A DNA stretch of 64,000 nucleotides from Acidobacteriota bacterium (GTDB lineage: Bacteria; Acidobacteriota; Blastocatellia; Pyrinomonadales; Pyrinomonadaceae): assembly GCA_016700175.1 (NCBI GenBank), contig CP065003.1, positions 3,606,001 to 3,670,000 on the forward strand, read 5' to 3'. The notes under the pieces are model-generated. The model was not told where the DNA came from, made no database searches, and saw only the letters and a program-made list of their open reading frames with translations. How positions within the stretch are numbered: the first letter of the stretch is position 1; the number at the start of each line of letters is the position of its first letter. Shown piece after piece: positions 1 to 8,325 of this stretch. A program made the translations under genes and the position numbers.

Positions 1-2
1 CG

Positions 3-557
3 TTCCTGCGTCAGGACCCGAACATCGTCCTCGTCGGTGAGATCCGCGACTTCGAAACGGCCGAGATCGCGATCAAGGCCGCACTCACTGGCCACCTCGT
101 GCTTTCGACCTTGCACACGAACGACGCTCCTTCAACGGTGTCCAGACTCGTCAATATGGGTATCGAACCGTTCCTTGTCGCCACTTCCGTCAACCTGGTT
201 CAGGCCCAGAGGCTGATCCGGCGAGTTTGCGCGGAGTGCAAGGAAGAGCACCGCGTCCCGCCCGAGGCGCTTGTCGAGATAGGTTTCAAGGAAGACGAGG
301 CCGCAGAGCTCAAGGTCTATCAGGGTAAGGGCTGCGCCCGGTGTAACGACACCGGTTACAAGGGCCGGGTAGGTCTTTTCGAAGTAATGGAAATCACGGA
401 CGAACTGCGCGAACTGATCATCATCGGCGCGAGTTCGATCGAGATCAGGAAGAAAGCGATCGAGCTGGGGATGATAACTCTTCGCGAATCGGGCCTCACG
501 AAACTCAGGGAAGGAATTACGACGATCGAGGAGGTCGTCAAGGAAACGGTGACATAA
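3..557 (+). CDS. pilB: Type IV pilus assembly ATPase PilB, C-terminal part (5' end outside window)
   Basis: This is the C-terminal third of the hexameric ATPase that powers pilus extension at the inner membrane. The frame is open from base 3. It carries the end of the GspE/PilB ATPase core, with the Walker B-like LVGEIRD and the following LSTLHTND stretch. After it comes the tetracysteine zinc module, CAEC followed about 35 residues later by CARC, which is typical of PilB/GspE and absent from PilT. The reading frame ends at TAA 555-557. The next gene starts 13 bases later, so pilB, the unknown gene, pilT and pilC probably form one operon. The N-terminal domains and Walker A cannot be seen. 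Confidence 0.93.
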   Translation, partial: FLRQDPNIVLVGEIRDFETAEIAIKAALTGHLVLSTLHTNDAPSTVSRLVNMGIEPFLVATSVNLVQAQRLIRRVCAECKEEHRVPPEALVEIGFKEDEAAELKVYQGKGCARCNDTGYKGRVGLFEVMEITDELRELIIIGASSIEIRKKAIELGMITLRESGLTKLREGITTIEEVVKETVT

Positions 558-570
558 CCCCGGAGGATCT

Positions 571-1683
571 ATGCTGCGAGCAGTAATACTGGCGATGGTA
601 GTCGTGGTGGCGATTGGGATGATGATCCCGGTCGCGACCGAGCATACCGAAGCCGGCGCAAAAGAACAGGCAAGGCAGTTTCAGAAGAAGGACAGAGCGG
701 AGAAGTTCCGGTACAGGACACGGTTCCGGCTTGCGAGCTACAGCAAGTCCGAACGCTTCAAACGCAACGCGGTACTCCTCGCCGCCGATGAACACGAAAA
801 GCGTCCGGAGGTCAGGCTTCCAGAATCGGGAGCCGATTCCGTATTTTCAGAACCGGCGCCCAAGCTCGAAAAGACCAGGCGCACAAGGACCGCAAAAAGC
901 CCGGTCGGATCGACGCGGACGAAACGGATAAAGAAAGGCAATTCAAAGGCGCGAACGAAGGTACGGTACAAGAAAGTGCGGCGGTTCAAAGGCAATCGCA
1001 GCGCTTCGAAGTCGAGCACGGTCGGACGAAAGGCGTCGACGGGAGGCCGCACGGTCAGAAAGGCGAAGCGCAAATATACCGCCCGCTGGTGGCATAACTA
1101 TCGCGCGCAGAAAAGACAAGAGTCCGCACTCGCGAAACGCAAGGCCGCGATGAGAGAACGCCGCGAGATGCTGCAGCGCCAGCACGCCGCCGCTCAGGAA
1201 TATGCGTTCGTCGAACAGGCCGAGGCGCAGGCGGCTGACGAAGAGAACACGAATCAGGAGATCACGCAGCTCGTGATCAATTCTGACGGCACGGTCAGCC
1301 TCGTCGTCGTGGGTCCCGCTGTAGGGGACACCGTGGATTTCGGACGCAGGCGCACGCTTGCCGGCGTTTCGACGACCGCGCTTAGAAGAACGGTCATCGA
1401 CCAGATGATCCGGGAAAATGGCTGGGTCGAGAACGATTACCACAAGGACGTCGATGGCAAGAAGGTCTACGTCGTAGTGGCAAAGGCGCCGGATGACAAG
1501 AACCGGATACGGGCCAAAACGTTCTATTTCGCGGAATCTCAAGGGAACATCTACAGGATCGCTGCCAGCGCGCCAAAGGATGAACCTGAGGAAGCCGTAC
1601 AAAAGTCGGAACAGATGGTCAAAACCCTCCAGAAGGAGAAACGGCCGCAACAGGCCAGGAAAGAACCGGCGGAAAAGGAGTAA
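571..1683 (+). CDS. Unknown Lys/Arg-rich exported or membrane-anchored protein between pilB and pilT
   Basis: 370 residues, with start ATG 571 preceded by CGGAGGA. Residues 1 to about 20 form a hydrophobic signal or anchor segment. Residues about 30-210 are dominated by Lys and Arg with many Ser and Thr and look disordered. Residues about 225-335 look folded, with alternating hydrophobic strands. The end is again Lys/Glu-rich. I recognise no family. Placement inside a pil operon suggests a pilus-associated role, for instance at the cell wall or with an anionic surface, but that is inference. The basic composition could also suit nucleic-acid or peptidoglycan binding. The codon pattern and Shine-Dalgarno match the neighbours, so the gene is probably real. 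Confidence 0.75.
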   Translation: MLRAVILAMVVVVAIGMMIPVATEHTEAGAKEQARQFQKKDRAEKFRYRTRFRLASYSKSERFKRNAVLLAADEHEKRPEVRLPESGADSVFSEPAPKLEKTRRTRTAKSPVGSTRTKRIKKGNSKARTKVRYKKVRRFKGNRSASKSSTVGRKASTGGRTVRKAKRKYTARWWHNYRAQKRQESALAKRKAAMRERREMLQRQHAAAQEYAFVEQAEAQAADEENTNQEITQLVINSDGTVSLVVVGPAVGDTVDFGRRRTLAGVSTTALRRTVIDQMIRENGWVENDYHKDVDGKKVYVVVAKAPDDKNRIRAKTFYFAESQGNIYRIAASAPKDEPEEAVQKSEQMVKTLQKEKRPQQARKEPAEKE

Positions 1684-1745
1684 CCCAACGCCTTTTCCGC
1701 TCCCGCCCCGCAACGCGCGGCCGCCAGGGGCCGCGATGAGAAAAA

Positions 1746-2963
1746 ATGAGCGTTGAAGAACAGAACAATCCCGAATTCCAGGTCACGCTGCCCGAGCTTC
1801 TTAAGAAGATGACGGACGCAGGCGGCTCCGATCTCCACATCACCACGAAGAGCCCGCCCCAGGTCAGGGTGCATGGCCATCTGAAGCCTCTAGACGGATA
1901 CCCGGCGTTCTCGCCCGCGGAAACGAAGAGGCTTGCCTACTCTGTGCTTACCGACGCGCAGAAGCACAGGTTCGAGGAGAACCTGGAACTCGACTTCTCG
2001 TTTGGCCTGAAGGGCTTGTCCCGGTTTCGTGCGAATCTGTTCAACCAGAAGGGCGCCGTTGGCGCGGTCTTCCGAGCGATCCCGTACGAGATCTTCGGTT
2101 TCGAAAAACTGGGCCTTCCGCCGGTCGTCAAAGACCTCTGCAAGAAGCCCCGCGGCCTCGTGCTCGTTACCGGTCCTACAGGTTCGGGTAAGTCCACGAC
2201 GCTCGCGTCGATGGTCGACAAGATCAACATGGAGCGCCACGAGCACATCCTGACGATCGAGGACCCGATCGAGTTTCTACACAACCACAAGAGCTGCGTC
2301 GTCAACCAGCGCGAGGTGAATGCGGACACGCACGGATTTGCGAACGCTCTCCGCACCGCTCTCCGCCAGGATCCCGACGTCGTGCTTGTCGGTGAGATGC
2401 GTGACCTCGAGACGATCGAAATGGCCCTCAGGATCGCTGAGACAGGTCACCTTACCTTTGCCACGCTTCACACGAACTCGGCAGTGTCGACGATCAACCG
2501 CATAATCGACGTTTTCCCTGCCGGCCAGCAGGCGCAGATACGGACCCAGCTTTCGCTGGTCCTCGAGGGGATCCTGTGTCAGGCGCTGCTTCCGAAAGCT
2601 TCCGGCGACGGCCGTTGTATGGCTATGGAGGTCCTGATACCGAACTCGGCGATCCGCAACCTGATCCGCGAGGACAAGATCCACCAGATCTACTCGATGA
2701 TGCAGACCGGACAGGACAAGTACGGAATGCAGACGTTCAATCAGTCGCTTGCCACGCTCTATCAGAAGAGGCTTATCACCCTTGACGTTGCGATGCAGAG
2801 AACCTCGAATGCCGACGAGCTCAAAGAGCTTATCGAGCGCGGTGCGGGCGTCAACCAGACATACACGGGCGGACAGCCCAGGCCGGAGAACGGAAACCCG
2901 GGCGCGCATCCCAGCCCTTATGCCCAGGGGCGTCCGATCGGAAAACGGCCGCCGACCAGATAA
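1746..2963 (+). CDS. pilT: Type IV pilus retraction ATPase PilT
   Basis: 405 residues. It is the hexameric ATPase that depolymerises the pilus and drives twitching. The N-terminal PAS-like domain contains GGSDLHI. Walker A is GPTGSGKST near residue 143. The Asp and His boxes follow (TIEDPIEFLH, RTALRQDPDVVLVGEMRD, TLHTNSAV). The C-terminal AIRNLIRE motif is the PilT signature needed for retraction and sets it apart from PilB, as does the lack of tetracysteines. The last 40 residues are a Gly/Pro-rich tail that looks disordered and is longer than usual. The upstream Shine-Dalgarno is weak (GATGAGAAAAA). pilC follows after 34 bases. Confidence 0.96.
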   Translation: MSVEEQNNPEFQVTLPELLKKMTDAGGSDLHITTKSPPQVRVHGHLKPLDGYPAFSPAETKRLAYSVLTDAQKHRFEENLELDFSFGLKGLSRFRANLFNQKGAVGAVFRAIPYEIFGFEKLGLPPVVKDLCKKPRGLVLVTGPTGSGKSTTLASMVDKINMERHEHILTIEDPIEFLHNHKSCVVNQREVNADTHGFANALRTALRQDPDVVLVGEMRDLETIEMALRIAETGHLTFATLHTNSAVSTINRIIDVFPAGQQAQIRTQLSLVLEGILCQALLPKASGDGRCMAMEVLIPNSAIRNLIREDKIHQIYSMMQTGQDKYGMQTFNQSLATLYQKRLITLDVAMQRTSNADELKELIERGAGVNQTYTGGQPRPENGNPGAHPSPYAQGRPIGKRPPTR

Positions 2964-2997
2964 TCAAGATCCAGTTTCAAGAGGAGCCAGATAGAAA

Positions 2998-4230
2998 ATG
3001 CCAACTTACACTTACAAAGGTAGAAACCGTCTGAACGAGGTCGTTTCCGGCGAAAGGGAAGCCGCGAGTCAGGACGAGCTGCGGGCGCTTTTGAAGCGTG
3101 AGCAAGTGATACTGACGTCGGCATCTGAGAAGGGCCGCGACATTCGCATCCCGAAGCTGGGCCGGAACAAGAAGGTCAAGCATAAGGAACTCGCCGTATT
3201 CACGAGGCAGTTCTCGGTGATGATCGACGCGGGACTTCCGCTCGTTCAGTGCATCGACATTCTGGCCCAGCAGCAGCCAAACGCCTTTTTCAAAGACGTC
3301 CTGAACCAGGTGCGTCAGGACGTGGAGGAAGGATCTACGCTCGCCGCAGCGCTTTCGAAGCATCCGAAGGTTTTTGACCAGCTGTACACGCATATGGTCG
3401 AGGCGGGTGAAACGGGCGGTGTGCTCGATATCATTCTCCAAAGGCTCGCGACCCTGATCGAGAAGGTCGTCAAATTGAAGAGGAACATCGTTTCGGCGTC
3501 GATCTACCCCGCAGCCGTCGTTCTCGTCGCAGTCGCAGCCGTCGCCGTGATCATGGTCGTGGTCATACCGCAGTTCGAGGCGATCTTCCTTGGTCTTCTC
3601 GGACCCGGCGAGATCCTTCCGCTCCCGACCCGTATCGTGATGGCGATCAGCGGCTTCCTGGCCGGCTGGGGCGGCCTGGCGATACTCGTGGCCTCGATCG
3701 GCGCGGGCGTCGGACTCAAGTTCTACTACCAGACGCCGAAAGGCAGAAAGGTCGTCGACACCGTGCTTCTGAAGCTCCCGATCTTCGGAGGCATCCTGCG
3801 CAAGATCGCCGTCGCGCGTTTTTCAAGGATCCTTTCAACGCTTCTCTCGTCGGGTGTCCCGATCCTGCAGTCTCTTGAGATCACCGCACGTACGGCCGGA
3901 AACGTCGTGATCCAGGAAGCGATCATGAAGGTCAGGGACGGCGTGGAGCGCGGTGAGAACTTCGTAGGTCCTTTGAAGGCAACTGAGGTCTTCCCCGAAA
4001 TGGTTAGCCAGATGATCGGCGTCGGCGAACAGACAGGCGCGATGGATGCAATGCTCGGCAAGATCGCCGACTTCTACGAGGACGAGGTCGATTCGGCCAT
4101 CGCCGACCTTTTGGCGATGATCGAGCCCGCGCTTATTGCGTTTTTGGGTGTGACGATCGGTTCGATCGTTGTTTCAATGTACCTGCCGCTGTTCACCCTC
4201 ATCGGTAAACTGGCGGGAGGTGCCAAGTAG
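2998..4230 (+). CDS. pilC: Type IV pilus inner-membrane platform protein PilC
   Basis: 410 residues, the usual PilC/GspF length. The start MPTYTYKGRN is typical, followed by two T2SSF domains (about 70-190 and 275-400). Each contains the LxxxGxPLxQ type motif (GLPLVQCIDIL; GVPILQSLEI) and the VEAGExxG / VGEQTG signature. Three hydrophobic segments lie near 170-195, 215-240 and 375-400. PilC is the membrane platform that couples PilB and PilT to pilin assembly. It is the last gene of the pil group here, followed by a strong intrinsic terminator. Confidence 0.95.
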   Translation: MPTYTYKGRNRLNEVVSGEREAASQDELRALLKREQVILTSASEKGRDIRIPKLGRNKKVKHKELAVFTRQFSVMIDAGLPLVQCIDILAQQQPNAFFKDVLNQVRQDVEEGSTLAAALSKHPKVFDQLYTHMVEAGETGGVLDIILQRLATLIEKVVKLKRNIVSASIYPAAVVLVAVAAVAVIMVVVIPQFEAIFLGLLGPGEILPLPTRIVMAISGFLAGWGGLAILVASIGAGVGLKFYYQTPKGRKVVDTVLLKLPIFGGILRKIAVARFSRILSTLLSSGVPILQSLEITARTAGNVVIQEAIMKVRDGVERGENFVGPLKATEVFPEMVSQMIGVGEQTGAMDAMLGKIADFYEDEVDSAIADLLAMIEPALIAFLGVTIGSIVVSMYLPLFTLIGKLAGGAK

Positions 4231-4253
4231 GCACTTTCTCAGGCCCACTGGCA

Positions 4254-4289
4254 AAGAGGCTGTCCGGAAACGGGCGGCCTCTTTTTTTT
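4254..4289 (+). terminator. Rho-independent terminator after pilC
   Basis: A perfect 12-bp stem with two G-U pairs (4254-4265 with 4272-4283) closes a GGAAAC loop and runs into T residues up to 4289. It ends the pil operon and lies between it and the convergent his operon. Its GAGGCTGTCC core is nearly shared with the terminator at 20509, suggesting a common terminator type in this genome. Confidence 0.93.
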
Positions 4290-4503
4290 GAAGTACTGAG
4301 AGGAAAGGACTGAGGACTGAGAGAAGAGAGATGAGAGATGAGAGATGAGGAATCGGAAGCCGGAGCGCAAGCGACGGGCATAACGGAGGAGTGAGAGATG
4401 CGTACGGAACGCACGCGTCCCGCGTGCAGCGCGCCGGCAGGCGCGAACCGCCACAAAGGCAGATACTCAATGGTCATTGCTCATTAATCCCTGGTCCCTG
4501 CCC
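4290..4503. repeat. Repeat-bearing spacer between pilC and hisIE
   Basis: No gene is seen. It holds GACTGAG-type heptamers, then three GAGATGA heptamers (about 4293-4350). A copy of a unit with core CGGAGCGCAAGCGACGGGC (about 4350-4382) is also found near 27007, 36530 and, inverted, 48080. A 7-3-7 palindrome, GCACGCG-TCC-CGCGTGC, sits at 4411-4427 and is also seen at 36513, 39492 and 48054. It is an outlier of the repeat types that dominate 25.5-48.3 kb. Confidence 0.8.
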
Positions 4504-5100
4504 TCATCTCTTTCTTCTCTTCTTCAGCACCTCGATCACCTCGTCCAGGCGGACATCCCTGTCCGCGAGAAGCACCAGGAAGTGGTAAAGCACGTCGGCC
4601 GCCTCGCCCATAAGAAGTTCGTCGTCCGCCCCGACCGCCTCGATCACCAACTCGACCGATTCCTCTCCGAATTTCTTGGCGATCTGCAGATGGCCCCGAT
4701 TAAACAGCCGGGCAGTCCTGGAGGACCTACTCGGCTTGTCCTTCCTTCTGTGGATCACGTTCTCCAGATCGTGCAGGAACATCTCGGGCTTGTTCTTTTC
4801 GGCGAAGCAGGTAGCTTTGCCAAGGTGGCAGACCTTGCCTTTCGGATAGGCCTTTATCAGGAGCGTGTCGCCGTCGCAATCGGACAGTATCTCTTTCACT
4901 TTTAAGAAATTGCCGCTGGTCTCGCCTTTCGTCCAGTATTCCTGGCGGGAACGGGAAAAGAACGTCACGAGACCCGATTTGCGGGTTTTCTTGAACGCTT
5001 TCTTGTCCATGTAGCCCAGCATCAGAACCTTCGACGTCACAGCGTCCTGCACGATCGCCGGCACAAGGCCATCCTCGTTTTTGTCGAAATCGATCTTCAT
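4504..5100 (-). CDS. hisIE: Bifunctional phosphoribosyl-AMP cyclohydrolase / phosphoribosyl-ATP pyrophosphatase HisIE
   Basis: 198 residues carrying steps 2 and 3 of histidine synthesis. The N-terminal HisI domain (about 1-110) has SRSRQEYWTKGETSGN, the metal-binding DCDGDTLL and the zinc cysteines in VCH and ATCF. The C-terminal HisE domain (about 112-198) has GEESVELVIEA and GEAADVLYHFLVLL, an all-alpha MazG-like pyrophosphatase. It is the last gene of the his operon, 24 bases after hisF. Its basic tail and TGA stop run into the repeat-bearing spacer. The fused form is common in bacteria. Confidence 0.96.
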   Translation of the reverse strand: MKIDFDKNEDGLVPAIVQDAVTSKVLMLGYMDKKAFKKTRKSGLVTFFSRSRQEYWTKGETSGNFLKVKEILSDCDGDTLLIKAYPKGKVCHLGKATCFAEKNKPEMFLHDLENVIHRRKDKPSRSSRTARLFNRGHLQIAKKFGEESVELVIEAVGADDELLMGEAADVLYHFLVLLADRDVRLDEVIEVLKKRRKR

Positions 5101-5124
5101 AAGCTTGCGGGAAACGGAATTTAC

Positions 5125-5880
5125 CTAGATCCTGACGGGTATCATTTTCTCTTTCAGGTAGTTTTTCAAATCGGGAATGGAGATCTCGCGGAAATGGAAA
5201 ACGCTGGCCGCCAAAGCCGCGTCCGCGGCGCCTTCGGTAAAGGCTTCCGCAAAATGATCCGGCGAGCCCGCGCCGCCCGACGCGATCACAGGCACGCAGA
5301 CGGCGTTCGATACGGCGGCGGTGAGCGCACAGTCGAATCCGTCCTTTGTCCCGTCGGCGTCCATCGAGGTAAGCAGTATCTCGCCCGCGCCCTTTCCGAC
5401 CCCCTCTCTCGCCCATTCTACAGCGTCGAGCTCGGTGCGGACCCGTCCGCCGTTCAGATAGACTTTCCAGCTTTCGCCCTCGCGCTTTGCATCGATCGCG
5501 AGCACGACCGCCTGTGAGCCGAACGAGCCTGCCACTCTCGAAAGCAGGTCCGGATCGCGGACCGCGGCCGTATTGATCGACACCTTGTCGGCGCCGGCTT
5601 CGAGCAGGGCTTCGGCATCGGCGACCGAACTGACGCCTCCGCCGATCGTGAACGGGATGTTCACGGCGCGGGCCACATCGGCCGCGAGCTTTGAAGCGGT
5701 CTTCCGTTTTTCGTTGGTGGCGGTGATGTCGAGGAAAACGAGCTCATCGGCTCCTTCGCGGCTGTAGAGCTCGGCGAGTTCGACCGCGTCGCCCGCGTCC
5801 CGAAGGTTCTCGAACCTCGTTCCCTTCACGGTCCGGCCGTTCTTTACGTCAAGGCAGGGGATGATCCTTTTTCCGAGCAT
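5125..5880 (-). CDS. hisF: Imidazole glycerol phosphate synthase, cyclase subunit HisF
   Basis: 251 residues, a (beta-alpha)8 barrel. It takes ammonia from HisH and PRFAR to make imidazole glycerol phosphate and AICAR. The start MLGKRIIPCLDVKNGRTVKG places the catalytic Asp at residue 11, and the second catalytic Asp is in LAIDAKRE. Phosphate-binding glycine motifs (GGGVSS, ASGGAG) are present. The start ATG lies two bases after the hisA stop, with GAGGAG as ribosome-binding site, so translation is probably coupled. Confidence 0.97.
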   Translation of the reverse strand: MLGKRIIPCLDVKNGRTVKGTRFENLRDAGDAVELAELYSREGADELVFLDITATNEKRKTASKLAADVARAVNIPFTIGGGVSSVADAEALLEAGADKVSINTAAVRDPDLLSRVAGSFGSQAVVLAIDAKREGESWKVYLNGGRVRTELDAVEWAREGVGKGAGEILLTSMDADGTKDGFDCALTAAVSNAVCVPVIASGGAGSPDHFAEAFTEGAADAALAASVFHFREISIPDLKNYLKEKMIPVRI

Positions 5881-5882
5881 CG

Positions 5883-6623
5883 CTACTCCTCGCCTTGGAA
5901 AGAAAGGGAAAGCCGGACCAGCTCGGCCGGATCGACCAGCCCTTCGTAGATCGCCTTTCCGATGATCGCGCCGGAGACCCCGGCTTCGTGAAGGACACGG
6001 ATGTCATCCTTGCCGCTGATACCACCTGAGGCTATCAGCCCGAAATCGGGAATCGCGTCGAGGATCTCCCGGTAGAGTCCGACCGAAGGACCCTTCATCA
6101 ATCCGTCCTTCGAGATATCCGTTACGAATGCGCGGCCGACCCCTGCCTCGCGCATTTCACCCAGAAACGGAACGATCCGCAGGTCCGTGTTCGTCTGCCA
6201 GCCGTCGATCGCGATCTTTCCATCCCTCACGTCGGCCCCGAGCAGAAGTCTTTCGCCGCCGAAGTCGGAAATCCAGGACAGAAACTCTTCACGGTCGGAT
6301 ACCGCCGCACTGCCCACGACGGCCATCGCGGCGCCGGCATCGAGCACCGACCGGACGTCGGATTCGGACTTGATACCGCCGCCGAAATCGATGACCAGCC
6401 CCGTAGCATCCGCGATCCGTTCGAGGACGCGCAGGTTCGTGATAGAGCCCGTCTTTGCGCCGTCGAGATCTACCATGTGCAGGCGCCGGACGCCTGCCGA
6501 TTCGAACGCGAGCGCGATGTCCACCGGGTCGTTCCCGTAGATAGTCTTTCGCGCAAAGTCTCCCTGGACAAGCCTTACGCACCGGCCTTCGATAATGTCT
6601 AACGCGGGGATGATCTCGATCAC
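5883..6623 (-). CDS. hisA: ProFAR isomerase HisA
   Basis: 246 residues if begun at GTG 6623, giving the standard N-terminus VIEIIPALDI with catalytic Asp in ALDI. This GTG overlaps the hisH stop (GTGA) and has GGAGGAG upstream. An upstream in-frame extension to 6989 would read through hisH and is rejected. The second acid is in VTDISKDG. Phosphate motifs are FGGGI and ASGGISG. HisA isomerises ProFAR to PRFAR, the substrate of HisHF. Confidence 0.95.
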   Translation of the reverse strand: MIEIIPALDIIEGRCVRLVQGDFARKTIYGNDPVDIALAFESAGVRRLHMVDLDGAKTGSITNLRVLERIADATGLVIDFGGGIKSESDVRSVLDAGAAMAVVGSAAVSDREEFLSWISDFGGERLLLGADVRDGKIAIDGWQTNTDLRIVPFLGEMREAGVGRAFVTDISKDGLMKGPSVGLYREILDAIPDFGLIASGGISGKDDIRVLHEAGVSGAIIGKAIYEGLVDPAELVRLSLSFQGEE

Positions 6624-7216
6624 ATTTGCTCCTCCGGCCCTAGAAAGTTCGCGAGGATGCGCTCCCCGACCGGGCCCGACTTTTCGCAATGGAATTGTGT
6701 TGCGTGGAAGTTGTTCATTTGCAGCGCCGCAGTGAAAGTTACACCGTATTCGCACCAGGCGGAAGCCGCCGCGCAGTCCTCCACGAAGTAACCGTGCACG
6801 AAATAAGCGTATGAATCCTCGGCAACTCCACTGAACAGGGGTCCCGAAAGGCCTTCGATCGTATTCCAGCCGATGTGAGGCACCTTCAGGCCGGGCACTT
6901 CGAACCTTCGGACCTTTGCCGGAACGATCCCGAGGCATTCGGTGGAGTTCTCTTCGGAGCTTTCGCAAAGCAGCTGCATTCCGAGGCATATTCCGAGCAC
7001 GGGCTGCATCAGCGACGGGAGCACTTTGTCGAGCCCGTTTCCGCGCAGGCTCCGCATCGCGCTTGAAGCCTCTCCGACGCCCGGGAAGATCACGCGGTCG
7101 GCGGACCGCAGCTGCTCTGCGTCGCCAGTGACCAGTGGCTCGATCCCAAGCCTCCGAAGCGCGTTCGTCACGGATCCGGTGTTCCCGGCGTTGTATCTGA
7201 CGATCGCGACTTTCAC
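6620..7216 (-). CDS. hisH: Imidazole glycerol phosphate synthase, glutaminase subunit HisH
   Basis: 198 residues from GTG 7216, which overlaps the hisB stop as GTGA and follows AAAGGAG. It is a class I glutamine amidotransferase: nucleophile Cys in GICLGMQLL, with catalytic His and Glu in HATQFHCEKSG. It supplies ammonia to HisF. A longer upstream frame would lie inside hisB and is not used. Four-base overlaps on both sides show tight operon packing. Confidence 0.95.
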   Translation of the reverse strand: MKVAIVRYNAGNTGSVTNALRRLGIEPLVTGDAEQLRSADRVIFPGVGEASSAMRSLRGNGLDKVLPSLMQPVLGICLGMQLLCESSEENSTECLGIVPAKVRRFEVPGLKVPHIGWNTIEGLSGPLFSGVAEDSYAYFVHGYFVEDCAAASAWCEYGVTFTAALQMNNFHATQFHCEKSGPVGERILANFLGPEEQM

Positions 7217-8325
7217 AGCACTCCTTTTGTGGTCGGAAGCGAACGGTCGCCGCCGTCCCTTGCCGCCGCCATCTTCAGGGAGCGTGCGAAAGCCTTGAAG
7301 ATCGCCTCGATCTTGTGGTGCTCGTTCGTCCCCTCCGCCTTTATGTTCAGGTTGCACAAAGCCTTGTCGGAAAACGACTTGAAAAAGTGAAAGAACATCT
7401 CGGTCGGCATATCGCCGATCTTCTCGCGCTTGAACTCGGCCTCCCAGACGCACCAGTTGCGGCCTCCCAGATCGACCGCGACCTGCGCCAGGCAATCGTC
7501 CATAGGCAGCGCGAAGCCGTATCGCCCGATGCCGCGTTTATCGCCTAGAGCCCCGAGGAACGCTTCTCCGAGCGTGATGGCGACGTCCTCGATCGTGTGG
7601 TGTTCGTCGATGTGAAGGTCGCCCTCGGCTTTGATCGCGAGATCGAAACCGGAGTGCTTCGCGAGCTGTTCAAGCATGTGGTCGAAGAACGGCAGGCCTG
7701 TGCCGATCTCCGAAGAACCGTTCCCGTCGAGATCGATCGCGACGGTTATGTCGGTCTCCGAAGTCTTTCTTTTCATCTCGGATCTCCTGGGCGGAGCCGC
7801 GATCGCGCTGTAGATGTCTTCCCAGTCGTTCGCGACGACCTCCGGCTCCGGATCGCCTTCACGGAGCCCGAAATTCGGTCCCGCAAGGAATACGGTCCTC
7901 GCTCCCAGGTTTTTTCCGAGCTCGATATCGGTGGCGCGGTCGCCGATGACCCACGATGAAGACAGATCGAAGTCCGAATCGTCAATGTAGGCCGTCAGCA
8001 TGCCTGTGCCCGGTTTTCGGGTGGGCGCACCGTCGCGCTCGAAGGTTCGGTCGACAAGGACATCGGCGAACCGTATGCCCTCGCCCTCGAAGATCTTCAG
8101 CATCAGCTCGTGGACCGGCCGGAAGCTTTCCTCGGGAAAGGAGTCGGTCCCAAGCCCGTCCTGGTTCGTCACGATCACGAGCTCGAAATCCGTTTCCGCC
8201 GCGATCCTTCCGAGCCACTTAACGACACCGGGACGGAACCTGAGCTTTTCGAAAGAGTCGAGCTGAAAATCATCCGGCTCCTCGACAAGCGTTCCGTCGC
8301 GGTCTATGAAAAGCGCCTTTCTCAT
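7213..8325 (-). CDS. hisB: Bifunctional histidinol-phosphatase / imidazole glycerol-phosphate dehydratase HisB
   Basis: 370 residues. Residues about 1-170 are a HAD phosphatase with nucleophile motif DRDGTL, TNQDG, and the late GDRATDIELG. Residues about 183-370 are the dehydratase with metal-binding FFDHMLEQLAKHSG, DEHHTIEDVAI and TNEHHKIEAIFKA. It therefore performs steps 6 and 8, so the operon needs no separate hisN. Oddity: where the E. coli HisB phosphatase has a Cys/His zinc loop, this protein reads DVLVDRTFERDGAPTRKPG and has no Cys or His cluster. The start overlaps the hisC stop (ATGA). Confidence 0.94.
   Translation of the reverse strand: MRKALFIDRDGTLVEEPDDFQLDSFEKLRFRPGVVKWLGRIAAETDFELVIVTNQDGLGTDSFPEESFRPVHELMLKIFEGEGIRFADVLVDRTFERDGAPTRKPGTGMLTAYIDDSDFDLSSSWVIGDRATDIELGKNLGARTVFLAGPNFGLREGDPEPEVVANDWEDIYSAIAAPPRRSEMKRKTSETDITVAIDLDGNGSSEIGTGLPFFDHMLEQLAKHSGFDLAIKAEGDLHIDEHHTIEDVAITLGEAFLGALGDKRGIGRYGFALPMDDCLAQVAVDLGGRNWCVWEAEFKREKIGDMPTEMFFHFFKSFSDKALCNLNIKAEGTNEHHKIEAIFKAFARSLKMAAARDGGDRSLPTTKGVL

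Noticed and set aside
5883..6989. A 368-residue form of HisA
   Set aside because: The extra N-terminus would lie inside hisH; the GTG at 6623 gives the standard protein with a good GGAGGAG.
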